A stretch of 7,312 nucleotides of DNA from Nitrospirota bacterium (GCA_021828525.1 JAJZGM010000058.1:1-7312); one strand, 5' to 3'; numbered from the stretch's first letter, positions 1 to 6,685 are shown. Notes: generated by a model from the letters alone, not told the origin. A program made the numbers and translations.

Positions 1-64
1 CGGACGGAACGGACACAGGAGAAAATGGTGTCCAGAAGGAAGTTGTCTTAATGCTTGATATTGT

Positions 65-139
65 TGGAGCGGGATATGGGATTCGAACCCACGACCTTCA
101 GCTTGGGAAGCTGACACTCTACCGCTGAGTTAATCCCGC
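65..139 (-). tRNA. tRNA-Gly, anticodon CCC, with encoded CCA
   Basis: Reading the minus strand from 139 gives a complete cloverleaf. A 7-bp acceptor stem (GCGGGAT with ATCCCGC) pairs perfectly. The D arm is ACTC/GAGT with an AGCGGTA loop. The anticodon stem TCAGC/GCTGA encloses the loop TTCCCAA, giving anticodon CCC, which reads GGG. The variable loop has 5 nt, and the T arm is GTGGG/CCCAT with the loop TTCGAAT. The discriminator base is U, as expected for bacterial tRNA-Gly, and CCA is encoded at 67-65. GGG is a frequent glycine codon in the neighbouring gsp genes. The gene appears to have its own promoter (159-187) and is not obviously dependent on thiS read-through. Confidence 0.98.
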
Positions 140-158
140 CCGAAGGGTATACATCGCT

Positions 159-187
159 TTTATACCATAGAAACCTCCCTGTCTCAA
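159..187 (-). promoter_or_regulatory. Sigma-70-type promoter of the tRNA-Gly gene
   Basis: On the minus strand, TTGAGA (187-182, five of six matches to the -35 consensus) is followed by a 17-bp spacer and TATAAA (164-159), which is preceded by TGG, making an extended -10. Transcription would start near 152, about a dozen bases before the tRNA 5' end at 139. The -35 hexamer overlaps the thiS stop codon (184-186). The -10 lies inside a 6-bp inverted repeat, GGTATA/TATACC (146-151 and 161-166 on the plus strand). Confidence 0.75.
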
Positions 188-417
188 TCCCCCATGGGTA
201 AACCAAAGGAGAGAGAGCCCCCTCCGACAAAACCGATGATCTCGACGGCATCCCCCTCCCGGAGGAGGGTCTTGTCCCAGTCCTTTTTCGAAAGGATCGT
301 CATGTTGACCTCGCACACCACCGGACGGTCGAGAAAACCCATCTCCCCGACAAGCGACTGAAGGGTCGCTCCCTCCTCGACCGGCCTTTTTTCCCCGTTC
401 ACGGTGATTGACGGCAT
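184..417 (-). CDS. thiS: ThiS-type sulfur carrier protein with a C-terminal tail
   Basis: This 77-residue ubiquitin-fold protein matches ThiS, the carrier that is adenylated and thiocarboxylated on its C-terminal glycine and donates sulfur to the thiazole ring of thiamine in the cytoplasm. Recognisable parts are the beta-1 start MPSITVNGEKR, ATLQSLV, a VNxxILSKKDW segment around residues 37-47, REGDAVEII (53-61) and VGGG (64-67). ThiS proteins normally stop at this Gly-Gly; here ten residues (SLSFGLPMGD) follow before TGA. One inserted or deleted base in the G run does not bring a stop right after the glycines. The ATG at 417 has a GGGAG site six bases upstream, and a TATAAT element lies further upstream. 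No thiG or other thiamine gene is adjacent. MoaD-like or other sulfur carriers are alternatives, but the REGDxVEIIGFVGGG pattern favours ThiS. Confidence 0.88.
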   Translation of the reverse strand: MPSITVNGEKRPVEEGATLQSLVGEMGFLDRPVVCEVNMTILSKKDWDKTLLREGDAVEIIGFVGGGSLSFGLPMGD

Positions 418-438
418 AGGTTTCTCCCATCTACATTT

Positions 439-467
439 TTTATTTTTCCTGTATTATACTGTAAAAT
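439..467 (+). promoter_or_regulatory. Candidate promoter for the gspCDEFG operon
   Basis: TAAAAT (462-467, five of six) with TTTATT (439-444, three of six) at a 17-bp spacing is one option. TATACT (455-460, five of six) is an overlapping alternative -10 without a convincing -35. The region 436-448 is T-rich. This is the only AT-rich interval between thiS and gspC, so the operon promoter very probably lies here even if the exact hexamers are uncertain. The leader to the gspC ATG would be about 50 nt. Confidence 0.35.
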
Positions 468-482
468 TGTTCGGGAGGACCA
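453..482 (-). promoter_or_regulatory. Candidate promoter for thiS
   Basis: The minus strand has a perfect TATAAT (458-453), 35 bases upstream of the thiS ATG. The best -35 is poor: TGGTCC (482-477, three of six matches) with an 18-bp spacer. The predicted leader is about 30 nt, so there is no room for a TPP riboswitch. The -10 overlaps the plus-strand promoter candidate for the gsp operon. Confidence 0.5.
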
Positions 483-525
483 TCCAGCTTCGTGCAAGAG
501 TTCGGGATCACAGACGGGACAGGCC

Positions 526-1494
526 ATGATCGACACGCGCATCCAACGTTATTTTCTTCTGGGTCAGATCGCCCTGGTCTCTGCCACCTCCTACATGGCC
601 GCCGATGCCGTGGACGAGACGATCCGGGACCGGATCTCGGGAGGATTCGCCATTCCGGAGGTCCATGGCATGATGGTCCGTCCCAGGACCAGCCTTCCGA
701 CAGCCGGGGACATCGCCTCGATCGCCCGGGGAAATCTCTTCGATCCCTCCCGACGGGGACGTTCGGTCGCCCTTCCTGGAGACCTTGACCTTGGTTCGGG
801 GCCAGAAGACAAGGGTCTTCGTGACAGTTCGGGATCGGTGGTGGCGGTGGGAAGCTGGAAGGATCAGAAAAATCTTCCGCTCCTTCGCCCGGACTCACTG
901 AAGTTGCGCCTGGTGGGGACGCTGATGGGATCCGGGACCCTGTCGGGAGCCGTTCTCGAAGACACCGCCAAAAAGACCCAGAAGTTTTACCACGTCAACG
1001 ATGCGGTAATCCCCGGAAAGGTCAGCCTGGCCCATGTCCAGAAAGCCTCGGTGATCCTGAAGGTTGGCAACTCCTACGGAATCCTGAAGGCCAGGTTCAC
1101 GGCCGAGGACGACGGAGGGCAGGCCGTGGCGGTAGGCGGGACCTCCTCTCCTCACGGCATCCGGAAGCTTGATTCCAACCACTGGCTCATCGAGGCCCGG
1201 GCCGTCCATTCGGCGGTCAGAAACCTGAACCAGCTCATGATGCAGGCCCGGGCCGTCCCCAACATGGTGGGGGGAAAGCCTAACGGCTTCCGGATCGTGG
1301 AGATCCAGCCGGGAAGTCTTTACCAGGAAGTGGGCCTCCTGCCGGGAGACGTGATCGAATCGATCAACGGCATGTCGATGAACGATCCCCAGAACTTCAT
1401 GAAGGCCCTTTCGACCCTGGGGACGGCAACCGAGGTCAGCATCGATCTCGTTCGTAACGGAGCCCCCCAGACCTTCAACTACCAGGTCCAGTGA
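526..1494 (+). CDS. gspC: T2SS inner-membrane protein GspC (HR and PDZ domains)
   Basis: This 322-residue protein has the GspC layout. A short cytoplasmic N-terminus is followed by one membrane segment at about residues 9-27. A proline-rich periplasmic linker carries the IARGNLFDP motif (66-74), equivalent to the RNLF motif of GspC. The HR domain starts at LRLVGT (127-132) and runs to about 190. A C-terminal PDZ domain spans about 250-322, with GF-IVEIQPGS and GLLPGDVIESING (270-282). In the T2SS, GspC connects the inner-membrane platform to the secretin through HR-N0 contacts, and the PDZ domain helps to select or pass substrates. The ATG at 526 has GGGA at 516-519, six bases upstream. It is the first gene of the operon, 52 bases ahead of gspD. 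The length is normal to slightly long for the family, and the order HR then PDZ makes misassignment unlikely. Confidence 0.93.
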   Translation: MIDTRIQRYFLLGQIALVSATSYMAADAVDETIRDRISGGFAIPEVHGMMVRPRTSLPTAGDIASIARGNLFDPSRRGRSVALPGDLDLGSGPEDKGLRDSSGSVVAVGSWKDQKNLPLLRPDSLKLRLVGTLMGSGTLSGAVLEDTAKKTQKFYHVNDAVIPGKVSLAHVQKASVILKVGNSYGILKARFTAEDDGGQAVAVGGTSSPHGIRKLDSNHWLIEARAVHSAVRNLNQLMMQARAVPNMVGGKPNGFRIVEIQPGSLYQEVGLLPGDVIESINGMSMNDPQNFMKALSTLGTATEVSIDLVRNGAPQTFNYQVQ

Positions 1495-1546
1495 CCCTCA
1501 CTCTATCAGGCGGGGCCCTGCGCCTCCCCGGAACAGGATTCTTGGC

Positions 1547-3211
1547 TTGATCAAAGATATTCGTTGTCCCGATCGGTCCTCATCCTTTGGAAGAAGAGGG
1601 TTTCTGCGTCTTCTCGGAGCCCCTCTCCTCTCCCTGGGATTGGCCGTCTGTCCCATTTTCGCAATCGCGGCCGGGCCCCCGGCCCCTTCCCCGCTTGCTG
1701 TCCCGGCTCCGGTCCAGAAGGTCTCCATGAACTTCCGGAACGTCGACGTCTCCGTCCTCGTCCGATTCATGAGCGAGCTTCTGAACAAGAACATCGTAAT
1801 GGACGAACGGGTCAAGGGGAAGCTGACCATCCTCTCCCCCACCGAAGTCTCCGTCCCCGATGCCTTCCGGATCTTTTCCGATGCTCTGCGCATGAAAGGA
1901 TTCGAAACCGTCTCCAAGGGGGGGATGATCTATATCGTTCCGGAAACCCAGGCCCCCCCCAACCGGGAGATGTTCCTCTACACTCTTGAGAACACCTCCG
2001 CCAAGTCGGTCGCCAAGACCGTCAATGCCATCCTCTCCAAGGGATTTGCCCCCAAACCGGCAGGCGGTGTCCGGGAAGGGGGATTCGAGGGACCGATCCA
2101 GATCGTCTCCGACAAGGGATCGAACAGTCTCATCATCTCGGCCACCGCCCATGACTACGATCTTCTGAAGCCCATCATCCATTCCCTCGATGCCCAGCCC
2201 GGTGAGGTTTATGTCAAGGCCTCGCTCATCGAAATATCGACAGACAAGCTGAACAACATCCAGGTCAACATTTTGAGCGGCGTCCTCGGGGCCAACAACG
2301 CGGGGCTGGTCGGGCTCACCGATTACGGCATGCTGGGAGGCATCATCAACGGCGCCACCGGGGCCTCATCGTTAAGCGGGACCACCGGATCGGCCGGATC
2401 TCTGGGCGTCATCTCGGGAGCGGCCGGAGCGGCCCAGTCCCTCTCGGGCCTCAACGGTCTCGTGGCCGGTGTCCTGACCGGAGGAACCTTCAATTACAAT
2501 GGCGTCAGCTATCCCAATGTGGGCGCTCTCCTGAACGCCCTCGAAACTTTTTCCGACGTCCGGACACTCTCCACGCCCGAGATTCTTGCGACAGACGGGG
2601 TCAAGGCCAAGATCACGATCGGCGAGGACGTTCCTTTCATCACCGGCCAGAGCCAGACGGTCGGTGGCAACGTCATGACCATGATCCAGCGCCAGAACGT
2701 GGGAATCACCCTCGAGATCACCCCCCACATCCTCTCGCACCGCCGCGTCCGTCTTGACGTCAAACAGGAGGTCTCGGCCCTCACCAATGCCTCCCAGGTC
2801 ATCGGGACGATCGCCGTGGGACCGACCACCACAAAACGGGCCGCCAAGACAAATCTGACCGTCTCATCGGGACAGACGGTGGTGATCGGAGGACTGATCT
2901 CCAAGGAAACGAGCATCAACGACCAGGGGATCCCCTTTCTCTCCGAAATTCCGGTTCTCGGCTATCTTTTTTCCAACACCAACCACGAAAAGAAGCGGGA
3001 CGATCTCCTGATCTTTCTGACTCCCTACGTCATCCGGAGCTCCGAAGACCTGGCCGTGGTCAAGCATGATGCCCCGAATCTCCTGAAAAAATTCGCCAGG
3101 ACCAACCATCTCGTCCAGAATCTGATTCTCGACCGGAAGACCACCTCCTTTTCGAGCGACCAGTTCCTGCGTACCGTCGATGTCCCCGGAGAGCCGGGGG
3201 CCCCGGAATAG
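1547..3211 (+). CDS. gspD: T2SS outer-membrane secretin GspD, short form
   Basis: This 554-residue secretin forms the multimeric outer-membrane channel. The start is TTG at 1547, eight bases after AGGA (1535-1538); no in-frame ATG precedes the mature domain. The signal peptide covers residues 1-41 with probable cleavage after AIA (39-41), and it contains a twin-arginine-like GRRGFLR (15-21). An N0 domain (about 58-131) is followed by a single KH-like N domain (about 141-215, with SDKGSNSLIISA). The secretin domain then starts at VYVKASLIEIS (221-231). Its conserved parts include LSTPEILATDGVKA (341-354), VPFITG, VGITLEITPHI, SSGQTVVIGGLI (440-451) and the IPFLSEIPVLGYLF block (462-475). A Gly/Ala/Ser-rich stretch (about 243-312) sits in the channel region. 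The C-terminal tail (about 500-554) could hold a pilotin-binding segment. Typical GspD proteins have about 650 residues or more and further N repeats. The upstream C35 is not in a good lipobox. The gspE ATG follows after eight bases. Confidence 0.97.
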   Translation: MIKDIRCPDRSSSFGRRGFLRLLGAPLLSLGLAVCPIFAIAAGPPAPSPLAVPAPVQKVSMNFRNVDVSVLVRFMSELLNKNIVMDERVKGKLTILSPTEVSVPDAFRIFSDALRMKGFETVSKGGMIYIVPETQAPPNREMFLYTLENTSAKSVAKTVNAILSKGFAPKPAGGVREGGFEGPIQIVSDKGSNSLIISATAHDYDLLKPIIHSLDAQPGEVYVKASLIEISTDKLNNIQVNILSGVLGANNAGLVGLTDYGMLGGIINGATGASSLSGTTGSAGSLGVISGAAGAAQSLSGLNGLVAGVLTGGTFNYNGVSYPNVGALLNALETFSDVRTLSTPEILATDGVKAKITIGEDVPFITGQSQTVGGNVMTMIQRQNVGITLEITPHILSHRRVRLDVKQEVSALTNASQVIGTIAVGPTTTKRAAKTNLTVSSGQTVVIGGLISKETSINDQGIPFLSEIPVLGYLFSNTNHEKKRDDLLIFLTPYVIRSSEDLAVVKHDAPNLLKKFARTNHLVQNLILDRKTTSFSSDQFLRTVDVPGEPGAPE

Positions 3212-3219
3212 GTCTCCCT

Positions 3220-4920
3220 ATGTCCACAGACGCCGTCTCGATTCTCAGGTCTCTCCAGGCGGCCCGAACCACGGATGGAGGCTTCGAAGAGGCGGTGACC
3301 TCTGCCGGCTTCTCCCCCGAGACTCTCTGGAAGGAATGGGCCACCGCCCAGGGATACGACTACCGCACCTCGGTTCCCCCGGACGAGCTTGACCCGACCC
3401 TGATCCCCCGGATCCCCATTTCCTTCTGCAAGGCCCACCTGCTTCTTCCTCTCTCCCTTTCACAAGAACCGGAGGGAAAGATCCTGTCCGTTCTCTGCGG
3501 GGGACCGGCCTCCTTCCGGTCCCTGGAATCCCTTCGCCTTCTGATTCACACCGGAGGAGACCCGCCGGCCCTGAAGCCGGTCCTCATCCCCCAGAACGCC
3601 CTCTATGCCCTCATCAACACGGCCTATGAGCGCTTCGGACAGATGGAGACCGGACAGATCCTCGACTCGGCCGAGGAAGAGACGGACACCTTTTCTGACC
3701 TTTTATCCATCCAGGAAACAGTCGATCTTCTCGATGCCCGGGACGACGCTCCCATCATCCGCCTTGCCAACTCGATTCTCTCCCAGGCCGTCCGCCAGAA
3801 GGCCTCCGACATCCACCTTGAGCCCTTCGAGGAGGAGGTCAAGGTCCGCTACCGTCTTGACGGGGTTCTCTACAATGTCCTGTCCATTCCCCAGAAGCTC
3901 AAGGCGGGGACCATCTCCCGGTTCAAGCTGATGGCCAACCTGAACATCGCCGAGAAACGCCTCCCCCAGGACGGGCGCATCCGGATCCGGGCGGCGGGAC
4001 GGGACGTCGACATCCGGGTCTCCACCATCCCGGTGCGCCATGGAGAACGGGTTGTGCTCCGGATTCTGGAACAGGGGACCCTTCTGCTCCCCCTTTCGGA
4101 GATCGGTTTCGCCCCCGAAGATCTCTCCCAGGTCAACCGCCTCATCACCCTCACCAGCGGGATCATCCTGGTCACCGGGCCGACTGGCGCCGGAAAGACC
4201 ACGACCCTCTACGCCATTCTGAACACCATCAACAGCCCGGACAAGAACATCATCACCATCGAGGATCCGGTCGAGTACCAGCTCAGGGGAATCGGACAGA
4301 TCCAGGTCAATCCAAGGATTTCCCTCACCTTCGCCTCGGGGCTCCGCTCCATCCTCCGCCAGGACCCGGACGTCATCCTGATCGGAGAAATCCGGGACAC
4401 GGAAACGGCGGAAATTGCCATTCAGGCCTCCCTCACGGGCCATCTGGTCTTTTCGACCCTCCATACCAACGATGCCCCTTCGGCCATGACACGGCTCCTC
4501 GATATGGGGGTCGAACCCTTCCTCATCTCCACATCGGTCCGGGCGGTGCTGGCCCAGCGTCTCGTCCGGCGCATCTGCCCGTCCTGTCGGACCCCCTACA
4601 GGCCCACCCAGGATGAACTCTCCCGCCTGGGGATCATTCCCGATTCCCTGCCCGGAGGAACCCTGTTCCGGGGCGGGGGATGCCCGTCCTGCCTTGAAAC
4701 GGGATACAAGGGACGACAGGGCATCTACGAGCTCTTTGTCCTCGACGATGAAATCGCCCATCTTGTCAACACCAGGGAGGATGCGGCCACCATCCGGGAG
4801 GCGGGACGGAAAAAGGGAATGAGGACCCTGATCGATGACGGACGACGCAAGGTCCTCGAGGGGGTCACCACCATCGAGGAGGTCCTCCGGGTGGCCCAGA
4901 GCGAGATCGCCACCGACTAA
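3220..4920 (+). CDS. gspE: T2SS assembly ATPase GspE
   Basis: This 566-residue cytoplasmic ATPase of the GspE/PilB family powers pseudopilus assembly through the inner-membrane platform. An N-terminal N1E-like domain (about 1-140), which in other systems binds GspL, is followed by an acidic linker. The N2E domain has SDIHLEP (196-202) and RLPQDGRI (247-254). Walker A is GPTGAGKTTT (320-329, catalytic K326). The Asp box is ITIEDPVEY (345-353), Walker B is DPDVILIGEIRD (382-393) with E390, and the His box is TGHLVFSTLHTND (406-418). The C-terminal zinc site has two CPSC pairs, C453/C456 and C488/C491, as in GspE and unlike retraction ATPases. All catalytic residues are present. The ATG at 3220 follows the gspD stop by eight bases; the only ribosome-binding hint is AGG over that stop, suggesting translational coupling. 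PilB is the closest alternative, but the neighbours and zinc insert support GspE. Confidence 0.98.
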   Translation: MSTDAVSILRSLQAARTTDGGFEEAVTSAGFSPETLWKEWATAQGYDYRTSVPPDELDPTLIPRIPISFCKAHLLLPLSLSQEPEGKILSVLCGGPASFRSLESLRLLIHTGGDPPALKPVLIPQNALYALINTAYERFGQMETGQILDSAEEETDTFSDLLSIQETVDLLDARDDAPIIRLANSILSQAVRQKASDIHLEPFEEEVKVRYRLDGVLYNVLSIPQKLKAGTISRFKLMANLNIAEKRLPQDGRIRIRAAGRDVDIRVSTIPVRHGERVVLRILEQGTLLLPLSEIGFAPEDLSQVNRLITLTSGIILVTGPTGAGKTTTLYAILNTINSPDKNIITIEDPVEYQLRGIGQIQVNPRISLTFASGLRSILRQDPDVILIGEIRDTETAEIAIQASLTGHLVFSTLHTNDAPSAMTRLLDMGVEPFLISTSVRAVLAQRLVRRICPSCRTPYRPTQDELSRLGIIPDSLPGGTLFRGGGCPSCLETGYKGRQGIYELFVLDDEIAHLVNTREDAATIREAGRKKGMRTLIDDGRRKVLEGVTTIEEVLRVAQSEIATD

Positions 4921-4923
4921 CTT

Positions 4924-4929
4924 AGGGAG
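4924..4929 (+). promoter_or_regulatory. Ribosome binding site that sets the gspF start
   Basis: AGGGAG lies four bases after the gspE stop. It would touch the first base of a GTG at 4929 but is eight bases from the GTG at 4938. The latter gives a protein beginning MPVWNYSGIRG, matching the usual MPxFxY opening of GspF proteins. The start is therefore placed at 4938. Confidence 0.75.
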
Positions 4930-4937
4930 TGAGCTCC

Positions 4938-6149
4938 GTGCCCGTCTGGAACTACTCCGGCATCCGTGGAAATGGCGAACGGACCCGGGGCCTCATCGAT
5001 GCCGACAGCCTCCAGTCCGCCCGGCAGAAGCTCAAGAAGGAAGGCATTCTTCCTGTCTCCCTGGAGCTCCATTCCCGGGAGGAGGAGGTCCGGACCCCGG
5101 GATCTCCCTCCGGAAGAGGAGGTCTTTCGGGGCGGGACCTCGCAACATTCACCCGCCAGCTCTCCATTCTCGTGGGAGCCGGGGTCCCCATCGTCGAAGC
5201 CCTGGGAGCCATCCTCGACCAGGGGGGGGACACCGCCCCGGCCCGGGTCGCCTCCCAGATCCGTGACAGGGTCAAGGAAGGCCGGTCGCTTTCGGTCGCC
5301 ATGGGAGCCCTCCCGGGAATCTTTTCTCCCATCTACCTCAATATGGTCCGGGCAGGGGAGGAGTCGGGAACCCTCGAGATCATGCTGAACCGGCTTGCGG
5401 ACCTCCTGGAGAAACAGAGCAATACCCGCAGGAAGGTCATGGGCTCCCTCTTCTATCCGGTCATGCTCCTGGGAGTGGGGGTCATGATGGTCATCTTCCT
5501 CCTGATCGTCGTCATGCCCCGCATCACCTCCATCTTCGAGGGACTCAAGGCCACCCTCCCCCTTCCGACCCGCATTCTCATGGGAAGCTCCGCCTGGCTC
5601 AGAAGCCATCTTCTCTCCACCGGACTGTCCGCTCTGGCAGGCATTTTCATTCTTGTGCGGTTCGTCCGGACCCGCCGGGCCACCCTCGACCGTTGGGCGC
5701 TCCGCCTCCCCCGGATCGGCCAACTGATCCTCGCCACCCAGGTGGCCCGTTTTGCCCGCACCCTGGGAGTCCTTCTCTCTTCAGGAACCCCTCTCCAGAA
5801 GGCGATGGAGGTTTCGGAGGCGGTGGTGACCAGCGGTCCGGTCCGGGAGGCGGTGGCCCGCGCCCGGGGAGACCTGGCCGAAGGGCTTTCCCTCTCCCGG
5901 AGCCTGAGGGAGACGAAGGTCTTTCCTCTCCTGGCCGTCCACATGATCGCCGTGGGAGAGCGCTCCGGCAAACTCGAGGATCTGCTCATGAGGCTTGCCG
6001 AAGGATACGAGCAGGAGGTGGACCAGACCATCGGGACGCTGACATCCCTCATCGAACCGGTTATGATACTGTTCATCGGAGGAATCGTCCTCTTCATGGT
6101 CATGTCCGTCCTGCTCCCGATCTTCGAGATGAGCCAGGCAGTCCAGTAA
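4938..6149 (+). CDS. gspF: T2SS inner-membrane platform protein GspF
   Basis: This 403-residue polytopic protein is the membrane platform that contacts GspE and is thought to couple ATP hydrolysis to pseudopilin extraction. It has the two tandem T2SSF domains of the family. The first (about 65-190) carries TRQLSILVGAGVPIVEAL and GEESG (140-144). The second (about 265-390) carries ARTLGVLLSSGTPLQKAM and GERSG (340-344). Three membrane segments are visible at about 172-193, 228-244 and 371-394. The N-terminus has the expected short YSGIRGNGERTRGLIDADS segment. The start is GTG at 4938, chosen from the position of AGGGAG at 4924-4929; a GTG at 4929 would add three residues. The length is normal for GspF (about 400). 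It sits 17 bases after gspE and 22 before gspG. PilC of type IV pili is the nearest alternative, made unlikely by the gspC-D-E and gspG neighbours. Confidence 0.96.
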   Translation: MPVWNYSGIRGNGERTRGLIDADSLQSARQKLKKEGILPVSLELHSREEEVRTPGSPSGRGGLSGRDLATFTRQLSILVGAGVPIVEALGAILDQGGDTAPARVASQIRDRVKEGRSLSVAMGALPGIFSPIYLNMVRAGEESGTLEIMLNRLADLLEKQSNTRRKVMGSLFYPVMLLGVGVMMVIFLLIVVMPRITSIFEGLKATLPLPTRILMGSSAWLRSHLLSTGLSALAGIFILVRFVRTRRATLDRWALRLPRIGQLILATQVARFARTLGVLLSSGTPLQKAMEVSEAVVTSGPVREAVARARGDLAEGLSLSRSLRETKVFPLLAVHMIAVGERSGKLEDLLMRLAEGYEQEVDQTIGTLTSLIEPVMILFIGGIVLFMVMSVLLPIFEMSQAVQ

Positions 6150-6171
6150 CTTTCCCCTCCGGAGGTCCGGA

Positions 6172-6645
6172 ATGCTCCCTTGTCTCTCCTTTCAGATCAA
6201 AAATCGCCGTTTCTCCTCACGAAGTGACAGGGGATTCACGCTGATCGAGATCATGGTCGTCATCTTCATCATTGCCCTTCTCGCGGCCCTCGTCGTCCCG
6301 AAGATCATCGGACGGACGGAAGAGGCCAAGAAGACAGCTGCCATGACCCAGATCCGCGAGTTCGAAAATGCGCTGTCGCTCTACCATCTCGACAACGGCT
6401 CCTATCCCACCACCGAACAGGGACTCGAGGCTCTGGTCAAGAAGCCGACCATCCCCCCGGAACCCAACAACTACAAGGCGGGAGGATACATCTCCAAGAT
6501 TCCCAAGGATCCCTGGAGTCATCCCTACGTCTACCTCTCTCCCGGAACCCACGGGGAGTTCGACATCATGTCCTACGGAGCCGACGGAGCCAGGGGGGGC
6601 AAGGGAAACAATCAGGACATCGTCTCCTGGGATCTTGAAAAGTAA
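6172..6645 (+). CDS. gspG: T2SS major pseudopilin GspG
   Basis: This 157-residue prepilin is the main subunit of the periplasmic pseudopilus. A 21-residue basic leader (RRFSSRSDRG) ends at G21, and prepilin peptidase would cut before F22 in G/FTLIE, leaving E26 as the conserved Glu+5. The hydrophobic helix covers about 22-44. Family marks follow: YPTTEQGLEALV (78-89), KDPWSHPYVYLSPG (112-125) and GEFDIMSYGADG (128-139), the last forming the calcium-binding C-terminal loop of GspG. The conserved DPWGxPY is DPWSHPY here. The ATG at 6172 has GGAGG (6161-6165) six bases upstream, inside the 10-bp palindrome CCTCCGGAGG. No alternative in-frame start exists before the cleavage site. The leader is longer than the common 6-10 residues. 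The gene closes the tight operon, and no H, I, J or K pseudopilin gene follows directly. Confidence 0.97.
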   Translation: MLPCLSFQIKNRRFSSRSDRGFTLIEIMVVIFIIALLAALVVPKIIGRTEEAKKTAAMTQIREFENALSLYHLDNGSYPTTEQGLEALVKKPTIPPEPNNYKAGGYISKIPKDPWSHPYVYLSPGTHGEFDIMSYGADGARGGKGNNQDIVSWDLEK

Positions 6646-6656
6646 CAAATCGATTA

Positions 6657-6685
6657 TGGATATCTCTTGTGTTTTATGGTAAAAT
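6657..6685 (+). promoter_or_regulatory. Candidate promoter for the GspN-like gene
   Basis: TGGATA (6657-6662, four of six to the -35) is 17 bp before TAAAAT (6680-6685, five of six), which is preceded by TGG as an extended -10. The same TATGG-plus-TA-rich element forms the tRNA-Gly promoter on the other strand. The surrounding 6646-6710 is AT-rich in an otherwise GC-rich operon, which supports a real promoter. It would add or replace transcription downstream of gspG. Confidence 0.55.

Noticed and set aside
11..33. GGACAC/GTGTCC hairpin downstream of tRNA-Gly as a possible terminator.
   Set aside because: The 6-bp stem has an 11-base loop and no T tract on either strand.
1..51. A short frame open from the left edge to TAA at 49-51, with AGGAG and ATG at 25 inside it, possibly the tail of a plus-strand gene.
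   Set aside because: Only 16 codons are visible, with no recognisable motif, and other frames are open as well. It cannot be told from chance.
418..452. TPP riboswitch upstream of thiS.
   Set aside because: The predicted leader is only about 30 nt and has no conserved thi-box sequence.
469..507. Direct repeat GTTCGGGA at 469-476 and 500-507, 31 bases apart, as operator sites before gspC.
   Set aside because: The same string recurs inside gspC near 828, so it looks like a common word in this genome.
1508..1525. AGGCG/CGCCT hairpin in the gspC-gspD gap as a terminator or attenuator.
   Set aside because: The stem is only 5 bp and no T run follows; it is unlikely to stop transcription.
1646..1651. 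GspD as a lipoprotein with C35 as the acylated cysteine.
   Set aside because: The residues before C35 are LAV, lacking the small residue usual at -1 of a lipobox, and an AIA cleavage site follows.
3703..4761. A 352-codon open frame antisense to gspE, and similar long antisense frames under gspC, gspD and gspF.
   Set aside because: Their proteins show no family motifs and mirror the third-position GC bias of the sense genes, which have complete conserved motifs.
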